Of a DNA stretch of 64,000 nt, positions 34,080-42,410 are shown piece by piece (positions within the stretch are counted from its first letter, which is position 1; each line of letters begins with the position of its first letter). Position numbers and translations under genes: made by a program. The DNA is from Tidjanibacter sp. Lineage in GTDB: Bacteria > Bacteroidota > Bacteroidia > Bacteroidales > Rikenellaceae. The stretch lies in assembly GCA_017503805.1 (NCBI GenBank), contig JAFVSJ010000016.1, positions 62,001-126,000 on the forward strand, written 5' to 3'. Below the pieces are notes generated by a model that made no database searches, was not told the DNA's origin, and was given only the letters and a program-made list of their open reading frames with translations.

Positions 34080-36206
34080 ATGAAACTCAAAACCCTATTT
34101 TGCGTGTTGTCGGCGGCGGCTGTGTCGCTTGCAACACTCCTCTTCGTACAGTGTACTCCTGCGCAGGATTTCGCACTCGGCAATGGAGCTACGGTCATTC
34201 CCCTGACTCTCAAACAGGGTACCACAACTCACTTCCTGACAGACTACTACCCACAGTGGGAGGGTGCAACAAACCTGACAACCTCCGATGAGCGACTCCA
34301 ACTCGCCGCTACGACCGAGAATTGGGAGCAGTTTGCCATCACCACCCAGAGCAATGTGATTGTCTCTACCATAGAGGTTTGGCACGATGCCGAGAAACTC
34401 TCTATCGTGGTGCTTGGCGGCCCACGCGACACCGAAGGCAGCTATATGTCCTCCACAAAGGTCAAGGGTAACAACGTCACCATCGTGGCCTCGAAACCCG
34501 TGGTGGAGGCTGTGGCAATGTGGCAGAATGAGCAGATTGGCGAGGTCAAGGTAGAGGGTAGTACCATCGAGGTGGCCATCCCAAGCGTGGCCAAGAAATA
34601 TCAGCGTTCGGCATTGCGCATCTTTGCCGCTTCGGAGTCGGGCCGCTTCAATGACGTGCTTCTCCCGTTGGAGTACGATAGGGTGGTGGTTGATGCCGAG
34701 GATATTCGCCGTCAGGATTTCCAGTCGCAGATTCTCTACTCGCTGATGATTGACCGCTTCAATAACGGCACCACCGAGAACGATTGGAAAATCAACTCCC
34801 CCGAGGTGCTCGATAAGGTTGACTATCAAGGCGGCGATATCGTGGGTATCACCCAGAAGATTGAGGATGGTTTCTTCTCCGACCTCGGTATTACGACCAT
34901 CTGGATTTCGCCCATCACCCAGAACCCCTACGATGCGTGGGGACAAAACCGCAATCCCGACACCAAATTCTCGGGCTACCACGGCTATTGGCCCATCTTC
35001 AGCACTGTTGTCGATAAACGCTTCGGTACCGATGAGGAGCTTCGCCAGATGCTTGCTGCGGCCCACAAAGAGGAGAAAAATGTGATTCTCGACTATGTGG
35101 CCAACCACCTCCACATCGACTCCCCCGTGCTCAAGGAACACCCCGATTGGACCACCGAACTTATGTTGCCCGATGGCCGTAAGAACATCGGTATGTGGGA
35201 TGGCGAAACACGCCTTACCACTTGGTTCGATGAGCACATCCCCACTCTCGACACTCGCCGCGAGGAGGTCTGCCAGCCTATGACCGACTCGGCTCTCTAT
35301 TGGGTGCGTAAGTTCGATTTCGACGGCTTCCGCCACGATGCTTGCAAGCATATCCCTCTGAACTATTGGCGTATGCTCACCCACAAGATGAAGTCCTCTA
35401 TGCCCGACCGTGAGCTCTGGCAGATTGGCGAGACCTATGGCGACGTGGAACTCATCGGCTCCTATGTCAAGACCGGTATGATTGATGCCCAATTCGACTT
35501 CAATCTCTACCACACCTCGCGCGATGTTATCGTCGACGAGAGCCGCTCGATGCGCGATATTGCAAGGGCCGTTGAGGAGGCCGAGGCAGCCTATGGCTCG
35601 CACCACACTATGGGTAACATCACGGGCAACCACGATAAACCACGTTTCTTGTCGTTGGCAGGTGGCGATATGTCGCTCTGGTGCCCCGATGATAAGGCCG
35701 AGGGTTGGCACCGCAAGGTGGGCGTGGGCGACAATGTGAAGGGCTATGCACGCTTGTCGCTCCTGAAGGCCATCATCTCCACTGTCCCCGGCGTACCCTG
35801 CGTATATCAGGGCGATGAGTATGGCATCCCCGGTGCCAACGACCCCGATAACCGCTATATGATGGAGTTCGATGGCTACAACGAGTTCCAGCAGAAGGAG
35901 TTGGCGGCAACCAAGGCTATGTTTAAGTACCGCCGAGCTTCTATGCCTCTGATGTATGGCGACTACCGCACTCTCTACGTCGATGACGATGTGTTTGTGT
36001 TTATGCGCCATTATATGGATGAGTGGGTGGTTGTGGCTCTGAATGTGCGCCCCGAGGTTCGCAAAGTGGAGGTGGCAATGCCCGAGTTTGTGGATGCAAC
36101 GAGTGCAGAGGTGGCACTCTCGGCCGAGGGTGGCAAGGCTTCGCTTGAGGGTGGCAATGTGGCCATCGAGATTCCCGCCTACGGATATGTTATTGTGAAC
36201 GAGTAG
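34080..36206 (+). CDS. GH13 alpha-amylase-family lipoprotein, long form
   Basis: The 708-residue protein has a signal with F-V-Q-C (Cys20) from ATG 34080; an ATG 23 codons upstream would precede an implausible leader. A beta-rich N-terminal region (about 30-215) precedes the (beta/alpha)8 barrel. The GH13 conserved regions are present: D-Y-V-A-N-H, F-R-H-D-A with nucleophile Asp420, I-G-E-T-Y with acid/base Glu451, and N-H-D with Asp519, then a C-terminal beta domain. Alpha-glucan or maltodextrin hydrolysis is expected; exact specificity is not visible. The next gene, a shorter GH13, starts 26 bases later. Confidence 0.92.
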   Translation: MKLKTLFCVLSAAAVSLATLLFVQCTPAQDFALGNGATVIPLTLKQGTTTHFLTDYYPQWEGATNLTTSDERLQLAATTENWEQFAITTQSNVIVSTIEVWHDAEKLSIVVLGGPRDTEGSYMSSTKVKGNNVTIVASKPVVEAVAMWQNEQIGEVKVEGSTIEVAIPSVAKKYQRSALRIFAASESGRFNDVLLPLEYDRVVVDAEDIRRQDFQSQILYSLMIDRFNNGTTENDWKINSPEVLDKVDYQGGDIVGITQKIEDGFFSDLGITTIWISPITQNPYDAWGQNRNPDTKFSGYHGYWPIFSTVVDKRFGTDEELRQMLAAAHKEEKNVILDYVANHLHIDSPVLKEHPDWTTELMLPDGRKNIGMWDGETRLTTWFDEHIPTLDTRREEVCQPMTDSALYWVRKFDFDGFRHDACKHIPLNYWRMLTHKMKSSMPDRELWQIGETYGDVELIGSYVKTGMIDAQFDFNLYHTSRDVIVDESRSMRDIARAVEEAEAAYGSHHTMGNITGNHDKPRFLSLAGGDMSLWCPDDKAEGWHRKVGVGDNVKGYARLSLLKAIISTVPGVPCVYQGDEYGIPGANDPDNRYMMEFDGYNEFQQKELAATKAMFKYRRASMPLMYGDYRTLYVDDDVFVFMRHYMDEWVVVALNVRPEVRKVEVAMPEFVDATSAEVALSAEGGKASLEGGNVAIEIPAYGYVIVNE

Positions 36207-36232
36207 TCTAAACCAAAAAATAACAAGTAATT

Positions 36233-37627
36233 ATGAAGAAACTATTTGCATTGGTCGCTCTGTTTGCGACTATGATGGGTTGCATCGGTTGCAACAACCA
36301 GAACGCAGAGTCGTTCGACAAGTTCAATTCGGTTGTCTATGAGCTCAATGTTCGTCAGGCCACCGTTGAGGGTACCTTCGCCGCTGCGGAGGAGTATCTG
36401 CCCGAACTCAAGGCTATGGGCGTGGATATCGTATGGCTTATGCCCATCAGCCCCATCGGTGTTGAGGCCCGCAAGGGTACACTCGGCTCCTACTACTCCA
36501 TCATCGACTACAAGGCCGTGAACCCCGAGTTTGGTACTATGGAGGATTTCGACCACTTCTTGGCTACCGCACACGACCTCGGACTGAAGGTCATCATCGA
36601 CTGGGTTGCCAACCACACCTCGCGTGATGCCAACTGGTGGAAAGAGGGTAAGAAGGATTGGTATGTGATTGACGAGAAGACAGGCCTTCCCATTGTAGAG
36701 TACGATTGGACAGATATCGCAAAACTCAACTACAAGAATGAGGATATGCGTGCCGCAATGCTCGATGCTCTGAAATTCTGGATTGAGAAGGGTGTAGACG
36801 GCTACCGCTGCGATGTGGCAATGAATGTGCCTGCCGACTTCTGGAAGAAGGCTTGGGAGGAGGTACGCCAGATTAATCCCGATGTATATCTCTTGGCCGA
36901 GGGCGAGGAGACTTGGCTGCACGAGGCAGGCTTCGATGCCACCTACGCTTGGGAACTCCACCACATCTTCAACGCTATGGCCAAAGGTGGTAGCGAGACC
37001 AAAAATGTGGCAGGTGATGGCACCATCAAGACCAACGCCAAGAGTGTCAAGGACCTCAAGGAGTATATGGTACGCGATGACGAGAGGTATCCCGCTCCCG
37101 CTATGCGCCTGATGTTCACCTCCAACCACGACGAGAACTCGTGGGCAGGTACCGAGTTTGAGCGTATGGGCGATGCTCACAAGGCCTTGGCTGCTTTGAC
37201 CTTCGTATTGCCCAAGTCGCAGCCCCTCATCTACACAGGTCAGGAGATTGCTCTGGGTCGCCGCTTGCAGTTCTTTGAGAAAGACTCGGTGGTGGAACTC
37301 GTTGATTTGGAGTACGGTAAGGAGTATCGCGACTTCTATCGCACCCTCTGTGCCTACCGCCACAGCAACAAAGCTCTGGCTGCCGGAGAGGATGTTGCTC
37401 CTGTGCAGTTTGTAGAGGGCGTAGGCGAAAATGTATTGGCATTCACCCGCCAGAAGGAGGATAATACCGTTTTGTGCCTCTTCAACTTCTCGGCAGAGCC
37501 CACAACCGTTACCCTCACCGAGGCCGAGGCTGGTGACTACGAGTGTACTTGTGGTGCGACCAAGAGCTTCAAGGCTGGTGATCAGGTGGAACTTGCCGCC
37601 TGGGGCTTTATGCTTCTCTCGAAATAG
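36233..37627 (+). CDS. GH13 alpha-amylase-family lipoprotein, short form
   Basis: The 464-residue protein has a signal ending I-G-C (Cys20 or Cys17), then the catalytic barrel directly (V-Y-E-L-N-V-R-Q at about 35-42) with no N-terminal accessory domain. Conserved regions are D-W-V-A-N-H, Y-R-C-D-V with nucleophile Asp194, L-A-E-G-E with acid/base Glu223 and S-N-H-D-E with Asp300; a short C-terminal beta domain follows. The barrel type resembles small GH13 enzymes acting on maltodextrins. It is co-transcribed with the longer GH13 and ends in a terminator. No SusC/SusD pair accompanies these two enzymes here. Confidence 0.92.
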   Translation: MKKLFALVALFATMMGCIGCNNQNAESFDKFNSVVYELNVRQATVEGTFAAAEEYLPELKAMGVDIVWLMPISPIGVEARKGTLGSYYSIIDYKAVNPEFGTMEDFDHFLATAHDLGLKVIIDWVANHTSRDANWWKEGKKDWYVIDEKTGLPIVEYDWTDIAKLNYKNEDMRAAMLDALKFWIEKGVDGYRCDVAMNVPADFWKKAWEEVRQINPDVYLLAEGEETWLHEAGFDATYAWELHHIFNAMAKGGSETKNVAGDGTIKTNAKSVKDLKEYMVRDDERYPAPAMRLMFTSNHDENSWAGTEFERMGDAHKALAALTFVLPKSQPLIYTGQEIALGRRLQFFEKDSVVELVDLEYGKEYRDFYRTLCAYRHSNKALAAGEDVAPVQFVEGVGENVLAFTRQKEDNTVLCLFNFSAEPTTVTLTEAEAGDYECTCGATKSFKAGDQVELAAWGFMLLSK

Positions 37628-37677
37628 ATTTGAGCGTTATGCTTTAGCTCTCTCTTTCGCTTGAAGAGAGCGTTGCT

Positions 37678-37711
37678 ATCGCCTCGGCCAAACGGCCGGG
37701 GCGATTTTTTT
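37678..37711 (+). terminator. Terminator after the GH13 pair
   Basis: ATCGCC-n-CGGCC and GGCCG-n-GGCGAT pair around AAAC, followed by a T-run at 37705-37711. Confidence 0.85.
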
Positions 37712-37744
37712 GTGTTGTGCCCACTCGGATGGTTCAAGCCTCCA

Positions 37745-37870
37745 ATGTGTAGAATGGACTCCGAATTGAAAGCCAAAGAGATGTTGCAAATGAGAATGGC
37801 ATCAGTTTTTTGGGGTAAAGATGTGAATTTAGCGGAGGATTTTATTGCTAATGTCCAAAAAATGAGATAA
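37745..37870 (+). other. Doubtful small ORF, 41 codons
   Basis: ATG-to-TAA frame starting M-C-R-M-D-S-E-L-K-A-K-E and ending F-I-A-N-V-Q-K-M-R, with an internal ATG at 37754. It is charged and helix-prone but has no clear promoter and overlaps the -7 element of the next gene by its last bases. It may be chance or a small-protein remnant. Confidence 0.2.
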
Positions 37871-37875
37871 TTTTG
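37868..37875 (+). promoter_or_regulatory. Promoter -7 element for the lipoprotein operon
   Basis: TAATTTTG matches TAnnTTTG; it gives a leader of about 100 bases that includes the hairpin at 37900-37927. Confidence 0.45.
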
Positions 37876-37899
37876 TAATTTGCAGCATTGTATTTTGCG

Positions 37900-37927
37900 G
37901 TGACTTGAGGTGGTGAACTCAAGTCAC
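37900..37927 (+). promoter_or_regulatory. Leader hairpin of the lipoprotein operon
   Basis: GTGACTTGAG and CTCAAGTCAC form a perfect ten-base inverted repeat with an eight-base loop, 53 bases before the ATG. It could be an operator or an mRNA leader structure. Confidence 0.5.
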
Positions 37928-37980
37928 GATGGGGTTCAATCGCATTAACTAACTAAAACATACTTATAACTATTACTACT

Positions 37981-39132
37981 ATGACCGCACTCAAGAGATT
38001 CCTATGCTCTGTGCCTATCCTCCTCTCTGCACTCTTTTTGAGTGCCTGCGCCGAGTCGGAGCCTATTGTTGTCTACGATCTGAAGCTCTCCGAGAACAGC
38101 ATCGTTTTCGACTCCCGTGGCGGACAAAAGAGCATCTCTGCGATTCCATTCCCCGAGAGCGAGGAGTGGACCGCCGTATGCAAGCCTGCACCCGAATGGT
38201 TTGAATTTGACATCAAAGACCAGACGCTCACCGTCACAGCCCTGCCAAATACCACGACCGAGGTGCGCACAGCTACTATCGTACTCTCAAGTATCCGTGA
38301 TAAGTTTGTACCCAAAAACCTCACCATCTCGCAGGAGGCTGCCGAACCTCTCGCTCTCTCAACCTCTCTCCCCGAGAGTGTGGAGTATGACTCCGAGGGT
38401 GGCGAGCAGATATACTCGGTGAACTGCAACTATGAGTGGGCCGTAGAGAGCAACGAGGAGTGGCTCGATGCAGAGTGCGACTACGAGCGCGGAATTGTCA
38501 TCCTCACCGCCGAGAAAAACCTCTATGAGGTAGGCCGCGAGGCTCGTCTGAAACTCACAGCGGGTGAAGGTGAACAACTCCAGGAGTTGGAAATAACCGT
38601 GGCCCAATCCACAAGGGCAGAGAATCCCTATTATAATCTTGTGGGCAAGTGGCAAATCACTGCCACCAAGTGGTTCTACTCGACCAATGGCTCGCTCAAC
38701 GAGTTGACTTATTCTCCGAGTGCAAGCGACTATTACCTCATCTTCGATATCGTCGAGGCAGAATATGGCAAGACGCTGCGTATGGAAAATTTCCTCTACC
38801 CCGGTACGGCACTCGAGGTGAACTACGACAAGGAGAGTGGCGGATTTGTCATCCCATTTGGTTGGACCGTACTCGGTTACGATGTATTCCTCTATGTTAC
38901 CTTTGTGAGCTCAAGGCAGTTCTCCTACGGTGCTTGCGAAGTGGCCGCAAAGCCTACCCCCGATGGATATAGCCTCCAGCTCGATATGCCCGAGGATGCT
39001 TCGGCCTCCTATGTGGGATTCGGTCTGTGGACCTATGGTGACAATGGTGTGAAGGTGGCTGTGGGCTCAAACTATCGCCCCACGCTGTTCCCTATGGGTA
39101 CTATCACCCTCACCCGATATGCAGTCCAATAA
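37981..39132 (+). CDS. BACON-domain lipoprotein
   Basis: The 383-residue protein has a lipoprotein signal (L-F-L-S-A-C, Cys22). Two BACON-type beta-sandwich repeats follow (about 32-115 and 118-205), each ending with an I/V-x-Q-(S/E) strand, and a C-terminal domain of about 170 residues that starts N-L-V-G-K-W-Q-I-T and looks like a lipocalin-type beta-rich fold. BACON domains are common in Bacteroidetes surface proteins, often tied to carbohydrate or mucin binding. It is the first gene of a five-lipoprotein run and lies 21 bases before the LRR protein. No catalytic motif is seen. Confidence 0.8.
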   Translation: MTALKRFLCSVPILLSALFLSACAESEPIVVYDLKLSENSIVFDSRGGQKSISAIPFPESEEWTAVCKPAPEWFEFDIKDQTLTVTALPNTTTEVRTATIVLSSIRDKFVPKNLTISQEAAEPLALSTSLPESVEYDSEGGEQIYSVNCNYEWAVESNEEWLDAECDYERGIVILTAEKNLYEVGREARLKLTAGEGEQLQELEITVAQSTRAENPYYNLVGKWQITATKWFYSTNGSLNELTYSPSASDYYLIFDIVEAEYGKTLRMENFLYPGTALEVNYDKESGGFVIPFGWTVLGYDVFLYVTFVSSRQFSYGACEVAAKPTPDGYSLQLDMPEDASASYVGFGLWTYGDNGVKVAVGSNYRPTLFPMGTITLTRYAVQ

Positions 39133-39153
39133 TAACGAAAGAGATTTAGGATT

Positions 39154-42100
39154 ATGAATATCAGAATAGTTAAAAGACTCATAGCATTTGTGGCTCTGGC
39201 TGCCGTGGTTTCGTGTGGCAATGAGCCCGAGGTGGAGATTGTTCCTCCCGAATCGGAGGGTAGGCTTACCCTCGAAGTGGGCTCGGAGAGCTCGCTGCTG
39301 GAGATGAACGAAGAGGGCTCCCGAGGTGAGGTGCGCCTGCTTTCGCGCGGTGGCGAGGTTGCCATAGATGTGCTCACCAATAGTGAGGAGTGGAGTTGGA
39401 GTGCCGATGGTGCCGAGTGGCTTACCATCAGTGCCGACAGCTACTTCCTCACCCTCACTGCCGACCGCAATGAGGGCGACAAGGAGCGCAATGCCACGAT
39501 AACCATCACTGCCTCCAAGGGTAAGTGGAATGCTGCCGTAGAGATTGCTGTCAGCCAAAACCATAGCGGTATGGCGGAGGTCGCCTTGGATAGACACGAG
39601 TTGCGCCTGAAGGCCCACACGGAGTTGGTACAAACGGTGGGTGTGGATTGCAACGTGGATGAGTGGAGCTTCGAGAGCAACTGCTCGTGGCTCTTGCTGG
39701 AGCGTACCGAGGAGGGACTCCGACTCACAGCCGACAATAATACCACCGAACAACAGCGCACCGCAGAGGTTATCGTGAGGGCAGGTAGCGGCACCGCTGC
39801 AGCCGATCGCCTTGTCGTGAGTCAGGATGGCACAGCCTACCTGCGACTCTCCACGGCGAGTGTGTCGGCCGATGGCGAGGGCGCGACCCGCAATGTGGTC
39901 ATCGACTCCAACCCCGAGTTGGAGTGGAACTTCACTACCGATGGCAGTGCGTGGTTCTCGGCTGCCAAGGTAGACGAAACACTCGTTGTGAGCGTGGAGT
40001 CCAACGGCGCAGGCGGCCAGCGTGAAGGCTATATAGAGATTGTTGTGGGCGAGGAGGACAACTCCGCTTCGGCCCGACTCAGAGTGATGCAGATAGGTGC
40101 CGATACTGAGGCGCTCATCTACGAGGTGGAGATTACCACCGAGAATCAACTCATCATAGCAGCTCCCGTACTCACTTCGGCCTCGGGCGGAAAGATTGAG
40201 GTCGATTGGGGCGATGGCTCCGAGAAGGAGAGCTTTGAGAGCCGCAGGGGTACCCACACCTACCGTAACCCCGGACTCTACACCATCAGCATCACGGGTG
40301 AGGCTACATCGCTTGCCTTTGGTGACGGCGAAGACTTTGCTCCCGAGGTGAAGAATATCATCTCGTGGGGTAAACTCGGCTACACGAGTATGGCCGATGC
40401 CTGCCTCGGTTGCAATAATTTGGAAAGCATACCGGCCGATGTAGCAGGCTCCTTTGCAGGTGTCAAATCGTTCTTGGGAGCTTTCTCGTGCTGCGAGAGC
40501 CTTAAGGAGATTCCCGCAGGCCTCTTCCGCTACGCAACAGTAGCGAAGAACTTCGAGGATTGCTTCAGCCACTCGGGGGCCATCGAGGAGATTCCTGCCG
40601 ACCTCTTTGCCAACTGCGCAGCTGCCGAGAGGTTTATCAACTGCTTCTATGCCACAGGTACGGGCTATGTCATCACCTCCAACACGCTACCCAACTTCGA
40701 GGAGGTGAGCGCACAGGTGAGGGCTGGCCGACTCAAAAGCATCCCCGAGGGACTCTTTGCCAACTGCCCCAAAGCGGAGCGCTTTGAATATGTATTTGGT
40801 GCTACGGCCATTGAGGAGGTGCCTGCGGGTATCTTTGCGGCCAATAGTGAGGCGACAATGTTCACGGGTGCATTCTCGGCTTGTGTAAACCTCGAGAGAG
40901 TTGCTCCCGAGTTTATGAGCAAAGCGGTGGCTGCCACCGACATCAAGTATATGTTTGCAGGTTGTAGCAGTCTCGTTGATATCCCCGTCGGTATGTTCAA
41001 GAACAATGCGGCGGTGACCAACCTCGAGTATATATTCTACAAAACGGGTGTCAAGAAACTCTCCAAAGGACTCTTTGAGGGACTTACGAATGTGCGTACC
41101 ATAGGAGCCGTATTCCAAGACTGCGTAGAGCTCTCCGAGTTGGAGGAGGGGCTCTTCGACGGTCTCGACTCGGCCGTTTCGTTCAGGTATTGCTTCTCGG
41201 GCTGTACGGCCCTCAAAAGCGTGCCCGAAGGACTCTTTGCAGGAAGGGATAAGGCCTACGACTTCACCTATCTCTTTGAGAGTTCGGCCATTGAGAGTAT
41301 TCCCGTAGGGCTGTTTGCCGAGGTTAGGGATAGCTCTTCGGTGGACTTTTCCTACGCATTCTCGGCCTGTATGGGGCTGAAGAGCGTACCCGTAGGACTC
41401 TTTGACCGATTCACTACGGTGACCTCGCCCGGATTCAAAAATGCTTTCGAGGCATCAGGCTTGGAGCGCGTGCCCGAGGGACTCTTCGCCAAGAATGTGA
41501 AGGTAAGTACCGGTTTCGAAAATACATTCTACAAATGTGCGCATCTCCAGACCATCGAGGGCCCCATCTTCCCTGCCACCACTACGGTGACCTCTTTGGC
41601 CTACACCTTTGGTGGATGTACCGCATTGGAGGAGTTGCCCGCAGGACTCTTCGATGCTCTGGGTGAGTCGAAGGTGAAATATACCGCAACCTTCAAGGGT
41701 TGTACTGCACTCCGAGAACTGCCCGAAGAACTCTTCGCAGCCAATACGGCCGCCGCACAGTTTAGTGAGACCTTCTCGGGTTGCACTGCATTGGAGAGTA
41801 TCCCTGTCAACCTGATGGGAAGCAAAGAGAAGACAACCACTCTCAAGTCTCTCTTCAAAGATTGCACCTCGCTCACCTCGGTGCCCGAAGGTATCTTTGC
41901 CCAGATGCCCGCAGTGACCAGCTTCGAGCAGACCTTCAGTGGCTGTACGGCCATCAAGAGCATCCCTGCCGACCTCTTTGCAGCCATCGGCACCAAGACC
42001 TCGAGCATCACTCTGAAGGATTGCTTCCACAATTGCAGCTCACTCGAAACACTGCCCGCCTCGCTCTTCGATACCGTTAGGCGCATCAGCTACATAGATG

Positions 42101-42312
42101 GCTGTTTCGATGGTTGCAGCTCGCTCACAGGCGAGTCGCCCTACACCATCATCTTCGCCGAGGATGGCACAGAGCAGAAGGTACACCTCTATGAGCGTAC
42201 GCGCGGTGATGAATTCCCCGCCGTGCCGAGTAGTTCCTCCGCACACGCCGACTGCTTCGCAGGGTGCAAGGGGCTGAGTGACTACGACGATATGCCCTCC
42301 TCGTGGAGGTAG
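39154..42312 (+). CDS. Large lipoprotein with three BACON domains and about 20 leucine-rich repeats
   Basis: The 1052-residue protein has a lipoprotein signal (V-V-S-C, Cys21), three BACON-like domains to about residue 315, a PKD-like strand set containing V-D-W-G-D-G-S (about 350) and then about 20 tandem units of 26-30 residues with consensus (I/V/L)-P-x-G-L-F-x7-F-x3-F-x-G-C-x-x-L. I counted the units by eye from about 425 to 1000. The regular Cys in each unit resembles BspA/TpLRR-type bacterial surface repeats. A role in surface adhesion or ligand binding is inferred. A 98-base gap separates it from the next gene. Confidence 0.85.
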   Translation: MNIRIVKRLIAFVALAAVVSCGNEPEVEIVPPESEGRLTLEVGSESSLLEMNEEGSRGEVRLLSRGGEVAIDVLTNSEEWSWSADGAEWLTISADSYFLTLTADRNEGDKERNATITITASKGKWNAAVEIAVSQNHSGMAEVALDRHELRLKAHTELVQTVGVDCNVDEWSFESNCSWLLLERTEEGLRLTADNNTTEQQRTAEVIVRAGSGTAAADRLVVSQDGTAYLRLSTASVSADGEGATRNVVIDSNPELEWNFTTDGSAWFSAAKVDETLVVSVESNGAGGQREGYIEIVVGEEDNSASARLRVMQIGADTEALIYEVEITTENQLIIAAPVLTSASGGKIEVDWGDGSEKESFESRRGTHTYRNPGLYTISITGEATSLAFGDGEDFAPEVKNIISWGKLGYTSMADACLGCNNLESIPADVAGSFAGVKSFLGAFSCCESLKEIPAGLFRYATVAKNFEDCFSHSGAIEEIPADLFANCAAAERFINCFYATGTGYVITSNTLPNFEEVSAQVRAGRLKSIPEGLFANCPKAERFEYVFGATAIEEVPAGIFAANSEATMFTGAFSACVNLERVAPEFMSKAVAATDIKYMFAGCSSLVDIPVGMFKNNAAVTNLEYIFYKTGVKKLSKGLFEGLTNVRTIGAVFQDCVELSELEEGLFDGLDSAVSFRYCFSGCTALKSVPEGLFAGRDKAYDFTYLFESSAIESIPVGLFAEVRDSSSVDFSYAFSACMGLKSVPVGLFDRFTTVTSPGFKNAFEASGLERVPEGLFAKNVKVSTGFENTFYKCAHLQTIEGPIFPATTTVTSLAYTFGGCTALEELPAGLFDALGESKVKYTATFKGCTALRELPEELFAANTAAAQFSETFSGCTALESIPVNLMGSKEKTTTLKSLFKDCTSLTSVPEGIFAQMPAVTSFEQTFSGCTAIKSIPADLFAAIGTKTSSITLKDCFHNCSSLETLPASLFDTVRRISYIDGCFDGCSSLTGESPYTIIFAEDGTEQKVHLYERTRGDEFPAVPSSSSAHADCFAGCKGLSDYDDMPSSWR

Positions 42313-42410
42313 GTCGTAGGCAACAGAAGAGATGCCAATGAGCCAAAGAAAAAACAATTGAGAGAAGAATAGAAAGAGTATAGGTCCCCAAGAGTGACCA
42401 TATATTTATA

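Larger units (their letters stand above)
37628..37980. other. Intergenic region before the lipoprotein operon
   Basis: This gap contains the GH13 terminator, a 41-codon frame (37745-37870, doubtful), a TAATTTTG -7 element at 37868-37875, and a perfect ten-pair hairpin at 37900-37927 in the presumed leader, then an A/T-rich stretch ending TAACTATTACTACT before the ATG. Confidence 0.6.
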
